Translations under genes and position numbers: made by a program
Part shown: one piece after another, positions 8,638 through 17,410 of the stretch
Layout: the number at the start of each line of letters is the position of its first letter
Position numbering within the stretch: position 1 is the first letter of the stretch
The notes under the pieces: generated by a model
Told to the model about the DNA's origin: nothing
The model's database searches: none
Seen by the model: the letters and a program-made list of their open reading frames with translations, nothing else
Origin: Rhizobium sp. BK376
Lineage (GTDB): Bacteria; Pseudomonadota; Alphaproteobacteria; Rhizobiales; Rhizobiaceae
Length of the DNA stretch: 64,000 bases
Direction: 5' to 3'
NCBI RefSeq assembly: GCF_004341625.1
Contig: NZ_SLZG01000025.1
Location: 1 to 64,000, forward strand

Positions 8638-9855
8638 CTAGAGCAGGCGCTCGACCACCGAGTTGAGCGCGACCACGGCCTGGCGAATGTCGTCGTCGTC
8701 CGTAAATTCCGCAGGCGAATGAGAGATCCCATCGCGGCTTCTGACAAAAAGCATAGCCGTGGGGATACCTGCCGCGGCCACTTCGGCGGCGTCGTGGAGT
8801 GGTCCACTTGGGATTGTTATGCTCTTGCCTTGCTCGTTCCCAACCACTTCTTCGAAAATCGATACCAGATGGGGATCAAACCTGACGGGTGGCGTCGACC
8901 AAAGATCGTCAAGCCGGACATCGACACCTTCTTCGGCCGCGATCTGCCGTATCGCGTTTCTGACTATGCGACCTGTCCTTTGCAGTACTTCTAGATCGTC
9001 GTGCCCGTGCTCGATGATGATGGAGGAGCCTTCCGCCACTGTCGTTGTGAAATTGGGGGTAACTTCGCACCGCCCGACGCTTCCCACCCCCCCCAAGCGC
9101 AGTGCCGTATCACGGACAAGAGTGATCACTCTGGCCGCTGCGACAAGTGCGTCCTTGCGGCCGATCATCGGGCTTGCCGCAATGTGATCCAACCGCCCAC
9201 TGAACGTGGCCTGGTATCGGTCAGCACCATAGGTTCCGCTGACTGCGGCAAGGGGCTTGCCGAGACGCTCTAGAACCGGCCCTTGCTCTATATGTAACTC
9301 GACATAGGCTCGCGCATTCTTGAGCCACCGTCCCGTGCGCTCAAACTTTTCAATCGAGGCACCGTAGGCATTGATCAGTTCTTCGACACTCTCGCCCTTG
9401 AGTGATCGCAGCTTTCGAATGTCCTCAAGACGTAGTGTATTTGCAACCGCGCCAGAACCGATCAGACTTCGGCCGAACTGAACCCCTTCTTCATCTGCAA
9501 AACTCACTACCCTAAACGTCTTGCTCTGCCTTTTTCCAGTCTCAGCGAGCGCTCTTCCGATCTCAAGTCCGGCCAACACACCCAGTGCTCCGTCGTATTT
9601 GCCGCCGTCACTTACCGAATCGAGGTGGCTTCCGACAACTATGGCTTCCTCGCTTTCGCCCGTGAGTGTAAGCCACTGATTTCCTGCTTCATCATTGTCG
9701 GACTGCATTCCGACTTGGCCTGCCTTATCGCGCAGCCATATGCGCGCGTTCTCCCAGGTTGGCGTCCAGCACAATCGCTGCGCCCCGCCACCATTGCCGG
9801 TCAATTGGGCAAGTTCCTCGAGATCTCGGAGGACTCGATCAGGATTAATGGTCAT
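8638..9855 (-). CDS. M20-family amidohydrolase (N-carbamoyl-amino-acid / allantoate type)
   Basis: A 405-residue zinc-dependent amidase of the HyuC/AllC/AmaB group, which hydrolyses N-carbamoyl amino acids, allantoate or ureidoglycolate. Metal and catalytic motifs are complete: GSHLDSVSDGGKYDG, FADEEGVQFG, HIEQGPVLE, and late SGPLHDAAEVA. The start ATG 9855 follows AGGTGAAAC, and the upstream permease stops only 7 bases before it, so this is the last gene of the ABC importer operon. The context suggests that the imported compound carries a ureido or amide group. The exact substrate cannot be decided from sequence. Confidence 0.88.
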   Translation of the reverse strand: MTINPDRVLRDLEELAQLTGNGGGAQRLCWTPTWENARIWLRDKAGQVGMQSDNDEAGNQWLTLTGESEEAIVVGSHLDSVSDGGKYDGALGVLAGLEIGRALAETGKRQSKTFRVVSFADEEGVQFGRSLIGSGAVANTLRLEDIRKLRSLKGESVEELINAYGASIEKFERTGRWLKNARAYVELHIEQGPVLERLGKPLAAVSGTYGADRYQATFSGRLDHIAASPMIGRKDALVAAARVITLVRDTALRLGGVGSVGRCEVTPNFTTTVAEGSSIIIEHGHDDLEVLQRTGRIVRNAIRQIAAEEGVDVRLDDLWSTPPVRFDPHLVSIFEEVVGNEQGKSITIPSGPLHDAAEVAAAGIPTAMLFVRSRDGISHSPAEFTDDDDIRQAVVALNSVVERLL

Positions 9856-9862
9856 GTTTCAC

Positions 9863-10825
9863 CTATTTTCTGCGCTGACCCAGGCCCTGCAGCAGTACCG
9901 CAATGACTATCAGCACGCCTCTGGCGATGCGTTGAAGGAAGGGGTCGACCCCCGTGAGATTAAGGATATTTGCGAGTACGCCAAGGATGGCCGCTCCGAC
10001 GAACGTGCCGGCAATCGTCCCCTGTCCGCCGAAAAGGCTAGTCCCCCCTACGACGGTTGCCGCGATCGCGTCCAGTTCCGAGCCGTCGCCTGCAGTACCG
10101 CTTCCAACGCCAAGTTGGGACGCGTACAAGACGCCTGCGAGCGCTGCGCAAACACCCGAAATGACATAGACTGCGAGCTTGGTGAAGCGGACGTTGATGC
10201 CGCTGAGACGCGCGGCTTCTTCGCTCGATCCGATCGCGTAGACGCCTCGGCCAAAGACGGTGTTGCGAAGGATGAAGTGGGCAACGACGGCCAGGATAAG
10301 AAAGACAACGGTCGGATTTGGGACACCCAGCGTCTTGCGGTTACCGAGCTCATACAGAAAGTCTGCGTCGATCGGAATGGCTTCGCCGCCGCTCAAAATC
10401 AACGCTAATCCGCGCGCGGCTGCAAGCGTTCCAAGCGTCATGATAAACGGCTGGATCCGTCCAAATGCCACTCCCACGCCATTGACACCGCCCAGCAACG
10501 CTCCCGACAAGATTGCTGCGACAATGCCGGCTGCGGCGCCATAGTCCTTGGTGACATGCGCGATGATGACCGCAACTACCGCCATCATGGAACCGACCGA
10601 CAGATCGATTCCCGATGTGAGGACAACGAATGTCATGCCAACCGCGAGCACGCCGACAATCGCAATTTGGCGTGAAACATTGAGCAGGTTGGGTTCGGTC
10701 AGGAACTGCGCCGACGCGAGCGAGGAAAACAGCAGAAGTGCTATCAGACCGACAACGGACCCTTTCGGTACCTTTACGCGCCAGCGCCTCTTGGCGACCG
10801 GCAGTTCTTCAGATTGAGTTTGCAA
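9863..10825 (-). CDS. Ribose-type ABC transporter permease
   Basis: An integral-membrane protein (320 residues) of the RbsC class, with the conserved LTSGIDLSVGSMMAV block and a C-terminal run GTFVGAAILGVLANILNLTG. An ATG at 10858 is in frame but overlaps the ATPase gene by 50 bases. TTG 10825 is 9 bases downstream of GGAGG and gives the usual short overlap, so I prefer it. It sits between the ATPase and the amidohydrolase in one operon and would form the homodimeric channel of the importer. Confidence 0.88.
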   Translation of the reverse strand: MQTQSEELPVAKRRWRVKVPKGSVVGLIALLLFSSLASAQFLTEPNLLNVSRQIAIVGVLAVGMTFVVLTSGIDLSVGSMMAVVAVIIAHVTKDYGAAAGIVAAILSGALLGGVNGVGVAFGRIQPFIMTLGTLAAARGLALILSGGEAIPIDADFLYELGNRKTLGVPNPTVVFLILAVVAHFILRNTVFGRGVYAIGSSEEAARLSGINVRFTKLAVYVISGVCAALAGVLYASQLGVGSGTAGDGSELDAIAATVVGGTSLFGGQGTIAGTFVGAAILGVLANILNLTGVDPFLQRIARGVLIVIAVLLQGLGQRRK

Positions 10826-12317
10826 GGGGTTTGTCCTCCACGTCTTCGGAAAGTGCATATCTGCTGATGGTGTCCTCTGAGATCTGCGGGCGATGCAACA
10901 TGGCCCTGCTTCTTCCTTTCCGCATGACCATCACGCGGTCGCAAATCAGAATCAGCTCATTGATCTCGCTAGACACAACTAGGACTGCCACGCCGTCCGA
11001 GGCGAGTTGATGGATGATTTTGTAGATGTCAGACCGGGCCCCTACATCGACACCCCGTGTCGGTTCATCAAGAATGAGGAGTTTCGGCTTCGTAATGAGC
11101 CAGCGCGCCAAGAGGACCTTTTGCTGATTGCCGCCCGAAAGCTCCCGAACTGGCTGGTCGACGTCCTGGTATCGCGTCTTGAGCGGCTTGAGGGCTTCAA
11201 TCGCGAGAACTTTCTCCTTTGCGCGGGTGATCCAGGACATGGGTGACCGTCCGAACATCCCCGCCAGCGAGACGTTCTCTCGGATGCTGCGGTCGAGAAG
11301 AAGTCCGTCGGTCTTGCGGTCCTCCGAAAGGAACGCCATTCCGAGTCTCCGTGCGTGTTTGTGGTCGCCAGAGCGCACAAGCTGATTGGAGAATAGCACA
11401 TCGCCGCTGATCCGCTTCTCAAACCCGGCTACAGCCCGCACAAGCTCACTTCTGCCCGAACCAACGACGCCGGCTATCCCGAGCACCTCGCCTGCCTTCA
11501 ATTCGAAACTTACATTCTCGAACATCCTGCCGCTCAAAGCCGCCACTTTCAGCGCTGTGGCGCCGGGGGTACTCGCATCGCGAATTGTCTGAACAACATC
11601 TCGGCCCGTCATATGCTTGATGAGTTGCTGCTCGGTCATCTCCTTCGTCGGCCATGTTCCAACACAGCGACCGTCTCGCAGAACGGTTACCCTGTCCGCC
11701 AGTTTAAAGACTTCATCAAGATGGTGGGTGATGTAGACCACCGTGACACCTTCGGCCTTCAGACGCATCACGGTCTGATGAACGACCTCAATGTCATGTT
11801 TGCCCAGCATCGCCGATGGCTCGTCAAGAACGAGGATCTTGGCATTCCTGAACACAGCCCGAGCGATTTCGAGGAGCTGTCTCTGACCGAGGGACAGGTC
11901 GGAGACGAGCGTGTCCACGTCGAGATTAATCTTAAGACGGGCGAGCGCCTCTCTTGCTTGCTTTCTGGCCTCGCGCCAGTTCACAACGCCGAACCGGCTG
12001 GGAAGCTGTCCCAGCAATACGTTTTCAGTGACCGAAACACTCGGGCACGCCGTCAACTCCTGGTGGACCACGCTTATGCCCTTGCTTAGCGCTTCGCGTG
12101 GACCGAAGGAATCGACGCGGCCGTCATGGAGCCAGAGCTCGCCTGATGATGGAGAGACACTTCCTGACAGGATATTGATCAAAGTACTCTTACCTGCGCC
12201 ATTCTCGCCGGCGATGGCATGGATCTCGCCGGCTTGGAGTGAGAGGTCTATGCCGCTCAAGGCATAGACCCCCCTGTACTCCTTGGAGATTTTGCGCAGT
12301 TCAATGACCGTAGTCAT
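10809..12317 (-). CDS. Ribose-type ABC transporter ATP-binding protein
   Basis: A 502-residue tandem ATPase (RbsA/MglA class). The first half has Walker A GENGAGKST near residues 38-46, signature LSLGQRQLLE and Walker B ILVLDEPSA. The second half has GVVGSGRSEL, signature LSGGNQQKVLLARWL and Walker B LLILDEPTRGVDVGA. The start ATG 12317 is 14 bases after the binding-protein stop and is preceded by GAGGAG. It energises uptake of the same ligand as the neighbouring binding protein and permease. Confidence 0.93.
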   Translation of the reverse strand: MTTVIELRKISKEYRGVYALSGIDLSLQAGEIHAIAGENGAGKSTLINILSGSVSPSSGELWLHDGRVDSFGPREALSKGISVVHQELTACPSVSVTENVLLGQLPSRFGVVNWREARKQAREALARLKINLDVDTLVSDLSLGQRQLLEIARAVFRNAKILVLDEPSAMLGKHDIEVVHQTVMRLKAEGVTVVYITHHLDEVFKLADRVTVLRDGRCVGTWPTKEMTEQQLIKHMTGRDVVQTIRDASTPGATALKVAALSGRMFENVSFELKAGEVLGIAGVVGSGRSELVRAVAGFEKRISGDVLFSNQLVRSGDHKHARRLGMAFLSEDRKTDGLLLDRSIRENVSLAGMFGRSPMSWITRAKEKVLAIEALKPLKTRYQDVDQPVRELSGGNQQKVLLARWLITKPKLLILDEPTRGVDVGARSDIYKIIHQLASDGVAVLVVSSEINELILICDRVMVMRKGRSRAMLHRPQISEDTISRYALSEDVEDKPLANSI

Positions 12318-12331
12318 GATTGCGCAACTCC

Positions 12332-13447
12332 TCAGCAGGGATTTGACGGAGGTGCGAAACGGCCCCAGCCCGTTTTAATTGCTTCGTTCGCGTTCGACTT
12401 GGTCACAGGATCGCCGTTTGGAAGGCGCAGTCTCAGACCTGGCTGGTCATATTTCTCAGCATTCGGGAATTCCTGGCCGCGAAGGGCATAGATCGCCGCG
12501 CGAAGGCCAATGTCGCCGATCAGTGCGGAGTAGCCGATATTGCCTGCAAGCTGGCCGTCGGCGACCGACTGCATGCCGGCCCGTGAGGCGTCGATGGTGT
12601 AAACACCGATCTGCTTACATTTTCCAGCACGAGCGACCGATCGGGCAGCAGCCCAACCCATGTCCTCGCCATGAGTGAAGATCGCGTTCAGGTCCGGAAA
12701 CCGTGATATAAAATCGTCCGTCACCGAGGCCGTCTTCTCTCGTTCCCATTCTCCGTCGCCGCGGGCCACAAGCTGTACGTCCGGATGCTCCTTAAGAGCT
12801 TCCGCAAGACCTTTGCCCCGGTCAATTGCTACGGAAGTTCCCGATAGGCCCGTAATTTCCGCTATCTTGCCCTTGCCCCCGATGTCACTGATCATCTGCT
12901 CGGCTTCTGCCTTGGCAAGTGAGATGTTGTCTTGGCTGATGAACAGAGTTTTGGGACCATAAATATCTCGGTCGATTGCGATCACGGGCTTTCCGGCGTC
13001 CATGACCCGACGAACGGCATTAGACAATCCGTTTGCCTCGAGAGGACTTACGATCAGTGCATCGACGCCCTTGGCAAATAGGTCGTCAATATCGTTGCTT
13101 TGCTTCGATAGGTTGCACCCGGCATCTGTGGTAATAATTTCGACATCGGGATGACGCTTAGCCTCTGCAAGCACGCTTTCAAGCATGGCGACGCGATAAG
13201 GAAACGTAAAGCAAGTCTGGGAAAATCCAACGAGGATCTTCTTCTTGCCTTCGATGTTCACTGGCCCTTCCGGAAGAGGAAGGACGGACGTGTATGGTAA
13301 ATCGGCATATGTCTCCACCGACTTTTCTTTAACGAGGGCTTGTCCATTGCCTGCTTCCTCCCCATGGGCCGAGGCAAACGCGGCGCAGACAAATAGAGGT
13401 GCCGCGAAACCGAGCCAAGCCCGGCGCGTCTGAATATAATTGATCAT
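12332..13447 (-). CDS. Periplasmic sugar-type ABC substrate-binding protein
   Basis: A 371-residue exported protein of the Peripla_BP_4 (ribose/galactose-binding-like) family. The N-terminus MINYIQTRRAWLGFAAPLFV ending in ASAHGEE is a signal peptide with cleavage near residue 28. Motifs include ILVGFSQTCFTFPYRVAMLE, the strand KGVDALIVSPLEANG and DAGKPVIAIDRDI. ATG 13447 follows GGGAGC. It is the promoter-proximal gene of a four-gene operon (binding protein, ATPase, permease, M20 hydrolase) and is divergent from a ROK regulator. The family binds sugars, but relatives bind other polar ligands, so a ureido compound or nucleoside breakdown product is possible. Confidence 0.9.
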   Translation of the reverse strand: MINYIQTRRAWLGFAAPLFVCAAFASAHGEEAGNGQALVKEKSVETYADLPYTSVLPLPEGPVNIEGKKKILVGFSQTCFTFPYRVAMLESVLAEAKRHPDVEIITTDAGCNLSKQSNDIDDLFAKGVDALIVSPLEANGLSNAVRRVMDAGKPVIAIDRDIYGPKTLFISQDNISLAKAEAEQMISDIGGKGKIAEITGLSGTSVAIDRGKGLAEALKEHPDVQLVARGDGEWEREKTASVTDDFISRFPDLNAIFTHGEDMGWAAARSVARAGKCKQIGVYTIDASRAGMQSVADGQLAGNIGYSALIGDIGLRAAIYALRGQEFPNAEKYDQPGLRLRLPNGDPVTKSNANEAIKTGWGRFAPPSNPC

Positions 13448-13735
13448 TTCAAGTGCTCCCAGTTACGATAAGTTTTGTCAGCATACAAATGCGTGGCGCT
13501 TATCTTCACGCCTTTACCTCGGATTGACTGGCAAAACCATCTTGCAATTCCGAAGATAAGTTGATTGAATAAACTAAGTCAAGCGGGCGGAGATAATTTT
13601 GTTTCGGCCTCGCCGAGGTCGCATGACGTCGTTGTCTGCTGGCAGATGATCGCGGTATCAGGTATCTCACGTCGACTGGCGATGTAGAATCGACCTGCTG
13701 GAGGAGCTGCCGTAGGAGGCAGATATCCTCTTCGT
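13448..13735. promoter_or_regulatory. Divergent control region between the ABC operon and the ROK gene
   Basis: 288 bp without a gene separates the minus-strand importer operon from the plus-strand ROK regulator. This is the expected place for both promoters and the ROK operator. The half nearest the binding-protein gene is AT-rich (around 13540-13600). I could not identify a convincing palindrome or matched -35/-10 pair by eye. Confidence 0.4.
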
Positions 13736-14995
13736 ATGGGCGGCAAGGAAATGAATGTGGACAATTTGATCAGAAAGGGAAGACAAACCCGGCAGATGAC
13801 AATGGACCGGGAAGGCATGCGTCGGGCGAACCTTGCAGTGATCCTGAAAGAGATTGTGCTTTCCGGTCCAATCTCAAGAGCACAGCTTACTAAGTTGACA
13901 GCTTTGAACAAGGCAACCGTCACAAACCTGACTGACGAATTGCTTGAAACGAACTGGATACGAATGAGCGGCACGAATCGCGGCCCCGTGGGGCGTCCTC
14001 AGGAACTTTTATCTCCAAATCCTGCTAAAGGCGTCATCGTTGGAGCAGAGATTAACGTCGATCACGTGAAAGTTCTCGTCTCTGACCTTTCGGGGAGAGA
14101 AAGGATCGTTTCCAAGGTAGAACGGGTCCTCGGTGCGATGACCTTTGGGGAGAGTATCCAGCTTGTCGGTGATACTATACGGGCTGCTCTAAACGAATTG
14201 GGTCTCTCGCCATCGTCGGTGCTTGGCATTGGGTTAGCAGTTCCGGGTGTCGTGGACGAGAAGAAGCAGTTGCTCGTAGCCGCGAATCTCGGATGGCGTC
14301 GCCAAGACGTCCAGCGACTACTCCGGGCCGAGTTGCGGGATTTGATCCATCCTAATGTGATCATCGCCATAGACAACGAAGCGAATCTTGCTGCGATAGG
14401 AGAGCAGGTTTATGGCCCCCTGGGGTCGCTGGAGAATTTCATTTATCTTTCTGGCGGGCCAGGGATCGGGGCAGGGGTCATGGTCAATGGGCATATCCTG
14501 CGGGGCGCGCACGGCGCCGCCGGTGAAGTGGGCCACATCACGGTCCAGCCGGATGGGCCGCAATGCGAGTGTGGAAAGAAAGGCTGCTGGCAAGTCTACG
14601 TCGGTCGAGATACCCTGGCGCGGCGGTACACAGAGAGGTTGCGGATCGCGGGAAGAGAAGCTGCTGGGGCTCTCACTCATCTTGACATTCGTTCGCGTTC
14701 AAGAGCCGGCGATGAGAACGCCGCTGAATCGATGCGCACCCTTGGACATTATCTCTCGGTCGGGCTCGGAAATCTGGTCGAGATGTATGATCCGGCCGCA
14801 ATTGTCCTTGGGGGTTTTTTTGCAGAGATTTACGATGATGATTTTGCGGAGTTGAAGGCCGAGTTTGTTGACTGGTTGATGGACAGCTTCGGCCGCAACG
14901 TTGATTTGAGGAGCCCCGTAAAGGGTCAAAATGCGGCGGTTTGGGGGGCGGCTGGCGTGATCACCGGCCTGCTTCTTGAGGATCCGCGGTCATGA
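13736..14995 (+). CDS. ROK-family transcriptional regulator
   Basis: A 419-residue repressor of the NagC/XylR type. An N-terminal winged helix (SRAQLTKLTALNKATVTNLT) is followed by a sugar-kinase-like domain containing the zinc motif CECGKKGCW and a glycine-rich SGGPGIGAG segment. ATG 13736 lacks a well-spaced ribosome site; GTG 13757 has AAGGA seven bases upstream and is a good alternative that keeps the HTH. It is divergent from the ribose-type importer operon and so is the likely ligand-responsive regulator of that operon and of the M20 hydrolase. Confidence 0.88.
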   Translation: MGGKEMNVDNLIRKGRQTRQMTMDREGMRRANLAVILKEIVLSGPISRAQLTKLTALNKATVTNLTDELLETNWIRMSGTNRGPVGRPQELLSPNPAKGVIVGAEINVDHVKVLVSDLSGRERIVSKVERVLGAMTFGESIQLVGDTIRAALNELGLSPSSVLGIGLAVPGVVDEKKQLLVAANLGWRRQDVQRLLRAELRDLIHPNVIIAIDNEANLAAIGEQVYGPLGSLENFIYLSGGPGIGAGVMVNGHILRGAHGAAGEVGHITVQPDGPQCECGKKGCWQVYVGRDTLARRYTERLRIAGREAAGALTHLDIRSRSRAGDENAAESMRTLGHYLSVGLGNLVEMYDPAAIVLGGFFAEIYDDDFAELKAEFVDWLMDSFGRNVDLRSPVKGQNAAVWGAAGVITGLLLEDPRS

Positions 14996-15395
14996 GATCT
15001 TGAGGCTTTGACTGCATTGCTCAATATCAGGTTGTAGCGCAGCGGCCCCGAGCAGATAGGAGTTCGAGTAAAGCGCCCATCGCGAGACAAGTTCTTGCCC
15101 GTGAAAATGGACCAAGCAAAACATGGCCGTGGCACAAAATGCACGTAATCGTTCCGGGGCCGAAGCAGCACGCCTTGCCACTGATCACGATTGCGCGCAA
15201 CTCGGGCCTTACGCTATTGGCCGCTGACGATTCAGAATAGATGGTTGCGTGATGTCCGCCGAGCTCTACATCGGAACGAGCGCGCCTGTCCGAGGTGCGA
15301 TGCGCGAGGCCATCCATCTGCCAGGGTCCTAGCTCGCTTCCCGCCGACAGCTCGGCCGGCGGGAGGTGGCATATTCGCCGTTTGTCATCCGGACT
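14996..15395. other. Intergenic stretch without a recognisable gene
   Basis: About 400 bp between the convergent ROK gene and the condensation-domain gene. Short frames here have no family features. A GC-rich inverted repeat TCCCGCCG (15339-15346) / CGGCGGGA (15357-15364) lies 32 bases beyond the minus-strand gene's stop and could act as a weak terminator, but it lacks a T-run. Confidence 0.35.
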
Positions 15396-16613
15396 TCAAC
15401 GCGACGCGTTTTGCAGTCTGGCCTGGATTTCTTCTAAGAAGCCGGGCAGTGGGTACCAGCTGGAGTGCACGAGATGAAGCGATCCGTTGATCGTCGAGAC
15501 GCCGATGGTTTGCTCCGTGTCGTGGCCTCGAAGAACCACAGGTGCCCACAAGGCCTCAATCGTCAGTTCTCCGATCGAAGACGAGAACGGGACTTGCCCC
15601 AAGTTGGACACGAGCATGGTATCGGAGAAGGCGTCTGCATTGAAACGAGCCCCATCAGTTTCATCCATGTCGGTCGACATTGCTTCATAGACCGCACTGA
15701 AGACCGGGGCTCCGCCCTCGAGTGTCTTCACCGAAAGTAAGGAAGCAGCGACTGACCTAGCCATCTCCCAAATGTCGCTAGGCGCTTTGGGATCTATCAC
15801 GGTTGATGTCTTGCTGACAGCGACAACACATTCATCGTTTAGCTGTAACAGCTTTCGAAGATTGACCGGAGAGAAGATGCTGACGGCTTGATCGCGCCAC
15901 GCGGCGTCAATGGCGCGCCCTGCCAAAGTCGCTGCGGCACAAATAATCCCGTGCATTGTCGTGCCTTCCCGTCGTGCGCGCTCCCTCAACAAGGTGGTCG
16001 TTTCGGACGCAACGGCTAGGCCCTTTACGTGCACAGGCTTCTTTAAGCGTTCAACCGCTAGAGCGTGCGACAGCCGCTTGCCGGGCGCTGATGTCGGTCT
16101 AGTCGGGGCGCCCAATATCTGGTCGATTGACGGCGGAAAATCATAAGGGGCCAGCTGCTGCCCTGATAGTGCCTCCAGCAAATCTCGAAGCATATAGATC
16201 GACGACAACCCATCGGAAATGGCGTGATGAGTGACAAGGAGGACGAATACTTTTTCACTTTCGTGTATCAACACTACACGAGCGAGCGGTCCTTCGGTCG
16301 GATCGAACAATGTGGCGATTTCCCGCTCCACTTCCCGCTCCCAAGTTGTTCCTAGCGGAGCAACCCGCAAAGGAACCCTGCCGCCGGACGTTCTGTAGAA
16401 ATGGGGAACCCGCTGCTGCGAGGAGTCGATAGAGACGGACAGCATTGGGTGCCGCGCCTGGAGCGCATCCACTGCAGCGCGCCAATCGGATACACGTGTC
16501 CGCCCTTTCACCTCCGCAGCGATGCAGAAATGCATCGGGGAACTATGATCGAAAAGCCAGAAGTACTCTTCAATGACCCCGAGCGGGCGTAGAGTAGGAA
16601 AACAGGTGTCCAT
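15396..16613 (-). CDS. Stand-alone condensation-domain acyltransferase
   Basis: A 405-residue protein consisting of one condensation (CAT-like) fold. The catalytic HHxxxDG motif is intact as HHAISDG near residues 123-129. The N-terminal half has FDHSSPMHFCIAAEV and DALQARHPMLSVSID, a donor/acceptor lobe start typical of PapA/alcohol-acyltransferase-like and NRPS C domains. No adenylation, thiolation or thioesterase domain is present here or in adjacent genes. It probably transfers an acyl group from a carrier or CoA to an alcohol or amine made elsewhere. It is monocistronic, flanked by long non-coding stretches. Confidence 0.82.
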   Translation of the reverse strand: MDTCFPTLRPLGVIEEYFWLFDHSSPMHFCIAAEVKGRTRVSDWRAAVDALQARHPMLSVSIDSSQQRVPHFYRTSGGRVPLRVAPLGTTWEREVEREIATLFDPTEGPLARVVLIHESEKVFVLLVTHHAISDGLSSIYMLRDLLEALSGQQLAPYDFPPSIDQILGAPTRPTSAPGKRLSHALAVERLKKPVHVKGLAVASETTTLLRERARREGTTMHGIICAAATLAGRAIDAAWRDQAVSIFSPVNLRKLLQLNDECVVAVSKTSTVIDPKAPSDIWEMARSVAASLLSVKTLEGGAPVFSAVYEAMSTDMDETDGARFNADAFSDTMLVSNLGQVPFSSSIGELTIEALWAPVVLRGHDTEQTIGVSTINGSLHLVHSSWYPLPGFLEEIQARLQNASR

Positions 16614-17362
16614 CGCGTATCCTCAAAATCCTGATGATTGTTTTGTCGGTTGTCGGGTGCCTATCCGGGGGCAAAGTGTGAAATTCTGTGACGTCTCCGT
16701 CGGTACTGACCTGCCCAAAAAGCGACGTCGCTTGGGACAAGCGCAATCCTTCAGAATGAGCGTGATCTCAGGTTCATTGTCCTGAAGATTGCTGTAATGG
16801 GCTTCCCGGCCGGAAGAACGCTTCCTGACCAAATCCTATATCCCCGCCGTCGGCGGGTTCCGAACGCCGTTATGTCACTACAGGAGTGACCAACAATCAT
16901 TGTCCCGCATCAGGAACCGCGTTGGGCCCACGGGGAATCAGAATGAAAAGTTCTAAAACAACACTTATACGCCAACAATGCGGTTGTGCTGTGAGTTTAA
17001 TTTCGCGTAGCGCACATTGCCTATCTGGACCAACGGGGGCCGAGATTGCGACGACGTCTGGCGGTCGAAAAGGTTGGACACATATCGTGTTGCCGCGCGA
17101 CTACCACGGCGTAAATAGACGGCGTGGCTGTTCCAAATCCTGTCAGATCGTTCTCATGATCACCGAGTGACGATCGAAAAGGATAAAATCATCGCGTTTG
17201 ATGGGCGCTGCGGTGCCGGATATCGAGTTACCAGCACCCGATTGTGATGGCAGCTCAAAGCTAGGTAGTTTGCGATGCGAAGGCCGTGATCAGTTGCTGA
17301 ATTTGATAGTCGGCGTTTTGCCAAGCAGCTAGTCTGATTGGTATTTTTTCGTCACCTTAGAC
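16614..17362. other. Non-coding stretch, nothing recognised
   Basis: About 750 bp between the condensation-domain gene (minus, reading away) and the chemoreceptor 3' end. Frames up to 94 codons occur but have unnatural composition and no motif. The promoter of the condensation gene should lie at its left end. I see no IS fragment or RNA gene. Confidence 0.4.
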
Positions 17363-17394
17363 ACGTGCCGCTCCCATCTTCGAGAGCGGCACGT
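17363..17394 (-). terminator. Hairpin downstream of the chemoreceptor gene
   Basis: Perfect 11-bp arms, ACGTGCCGCTC (17363-17373) and GAGCGGCACGT (17384-17394), with a 10-base loop. It begins 17 bases past the chemoreceptor stop. The T-run normally following an intrinsic terminator is not adjacent on the minus strand, so termination is inferred from stem strength and position. Confidence 0.55.
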
Positions 17395-17410
17395 CTATTC
17401 CATCAAAATT

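Noticed and set aside
15339..15364. Inverted repeat TCCCGCCG/CGGCGGGA as a terminator
   Set aside because: Short stem without a T-run on either strand; mentioned only within the intergenic entry.
16886..17170. 94-codon plus-strand frame in the gap before the chemoreceptor
   Set aside because: Low-quality composition and no motif or ribosome site.
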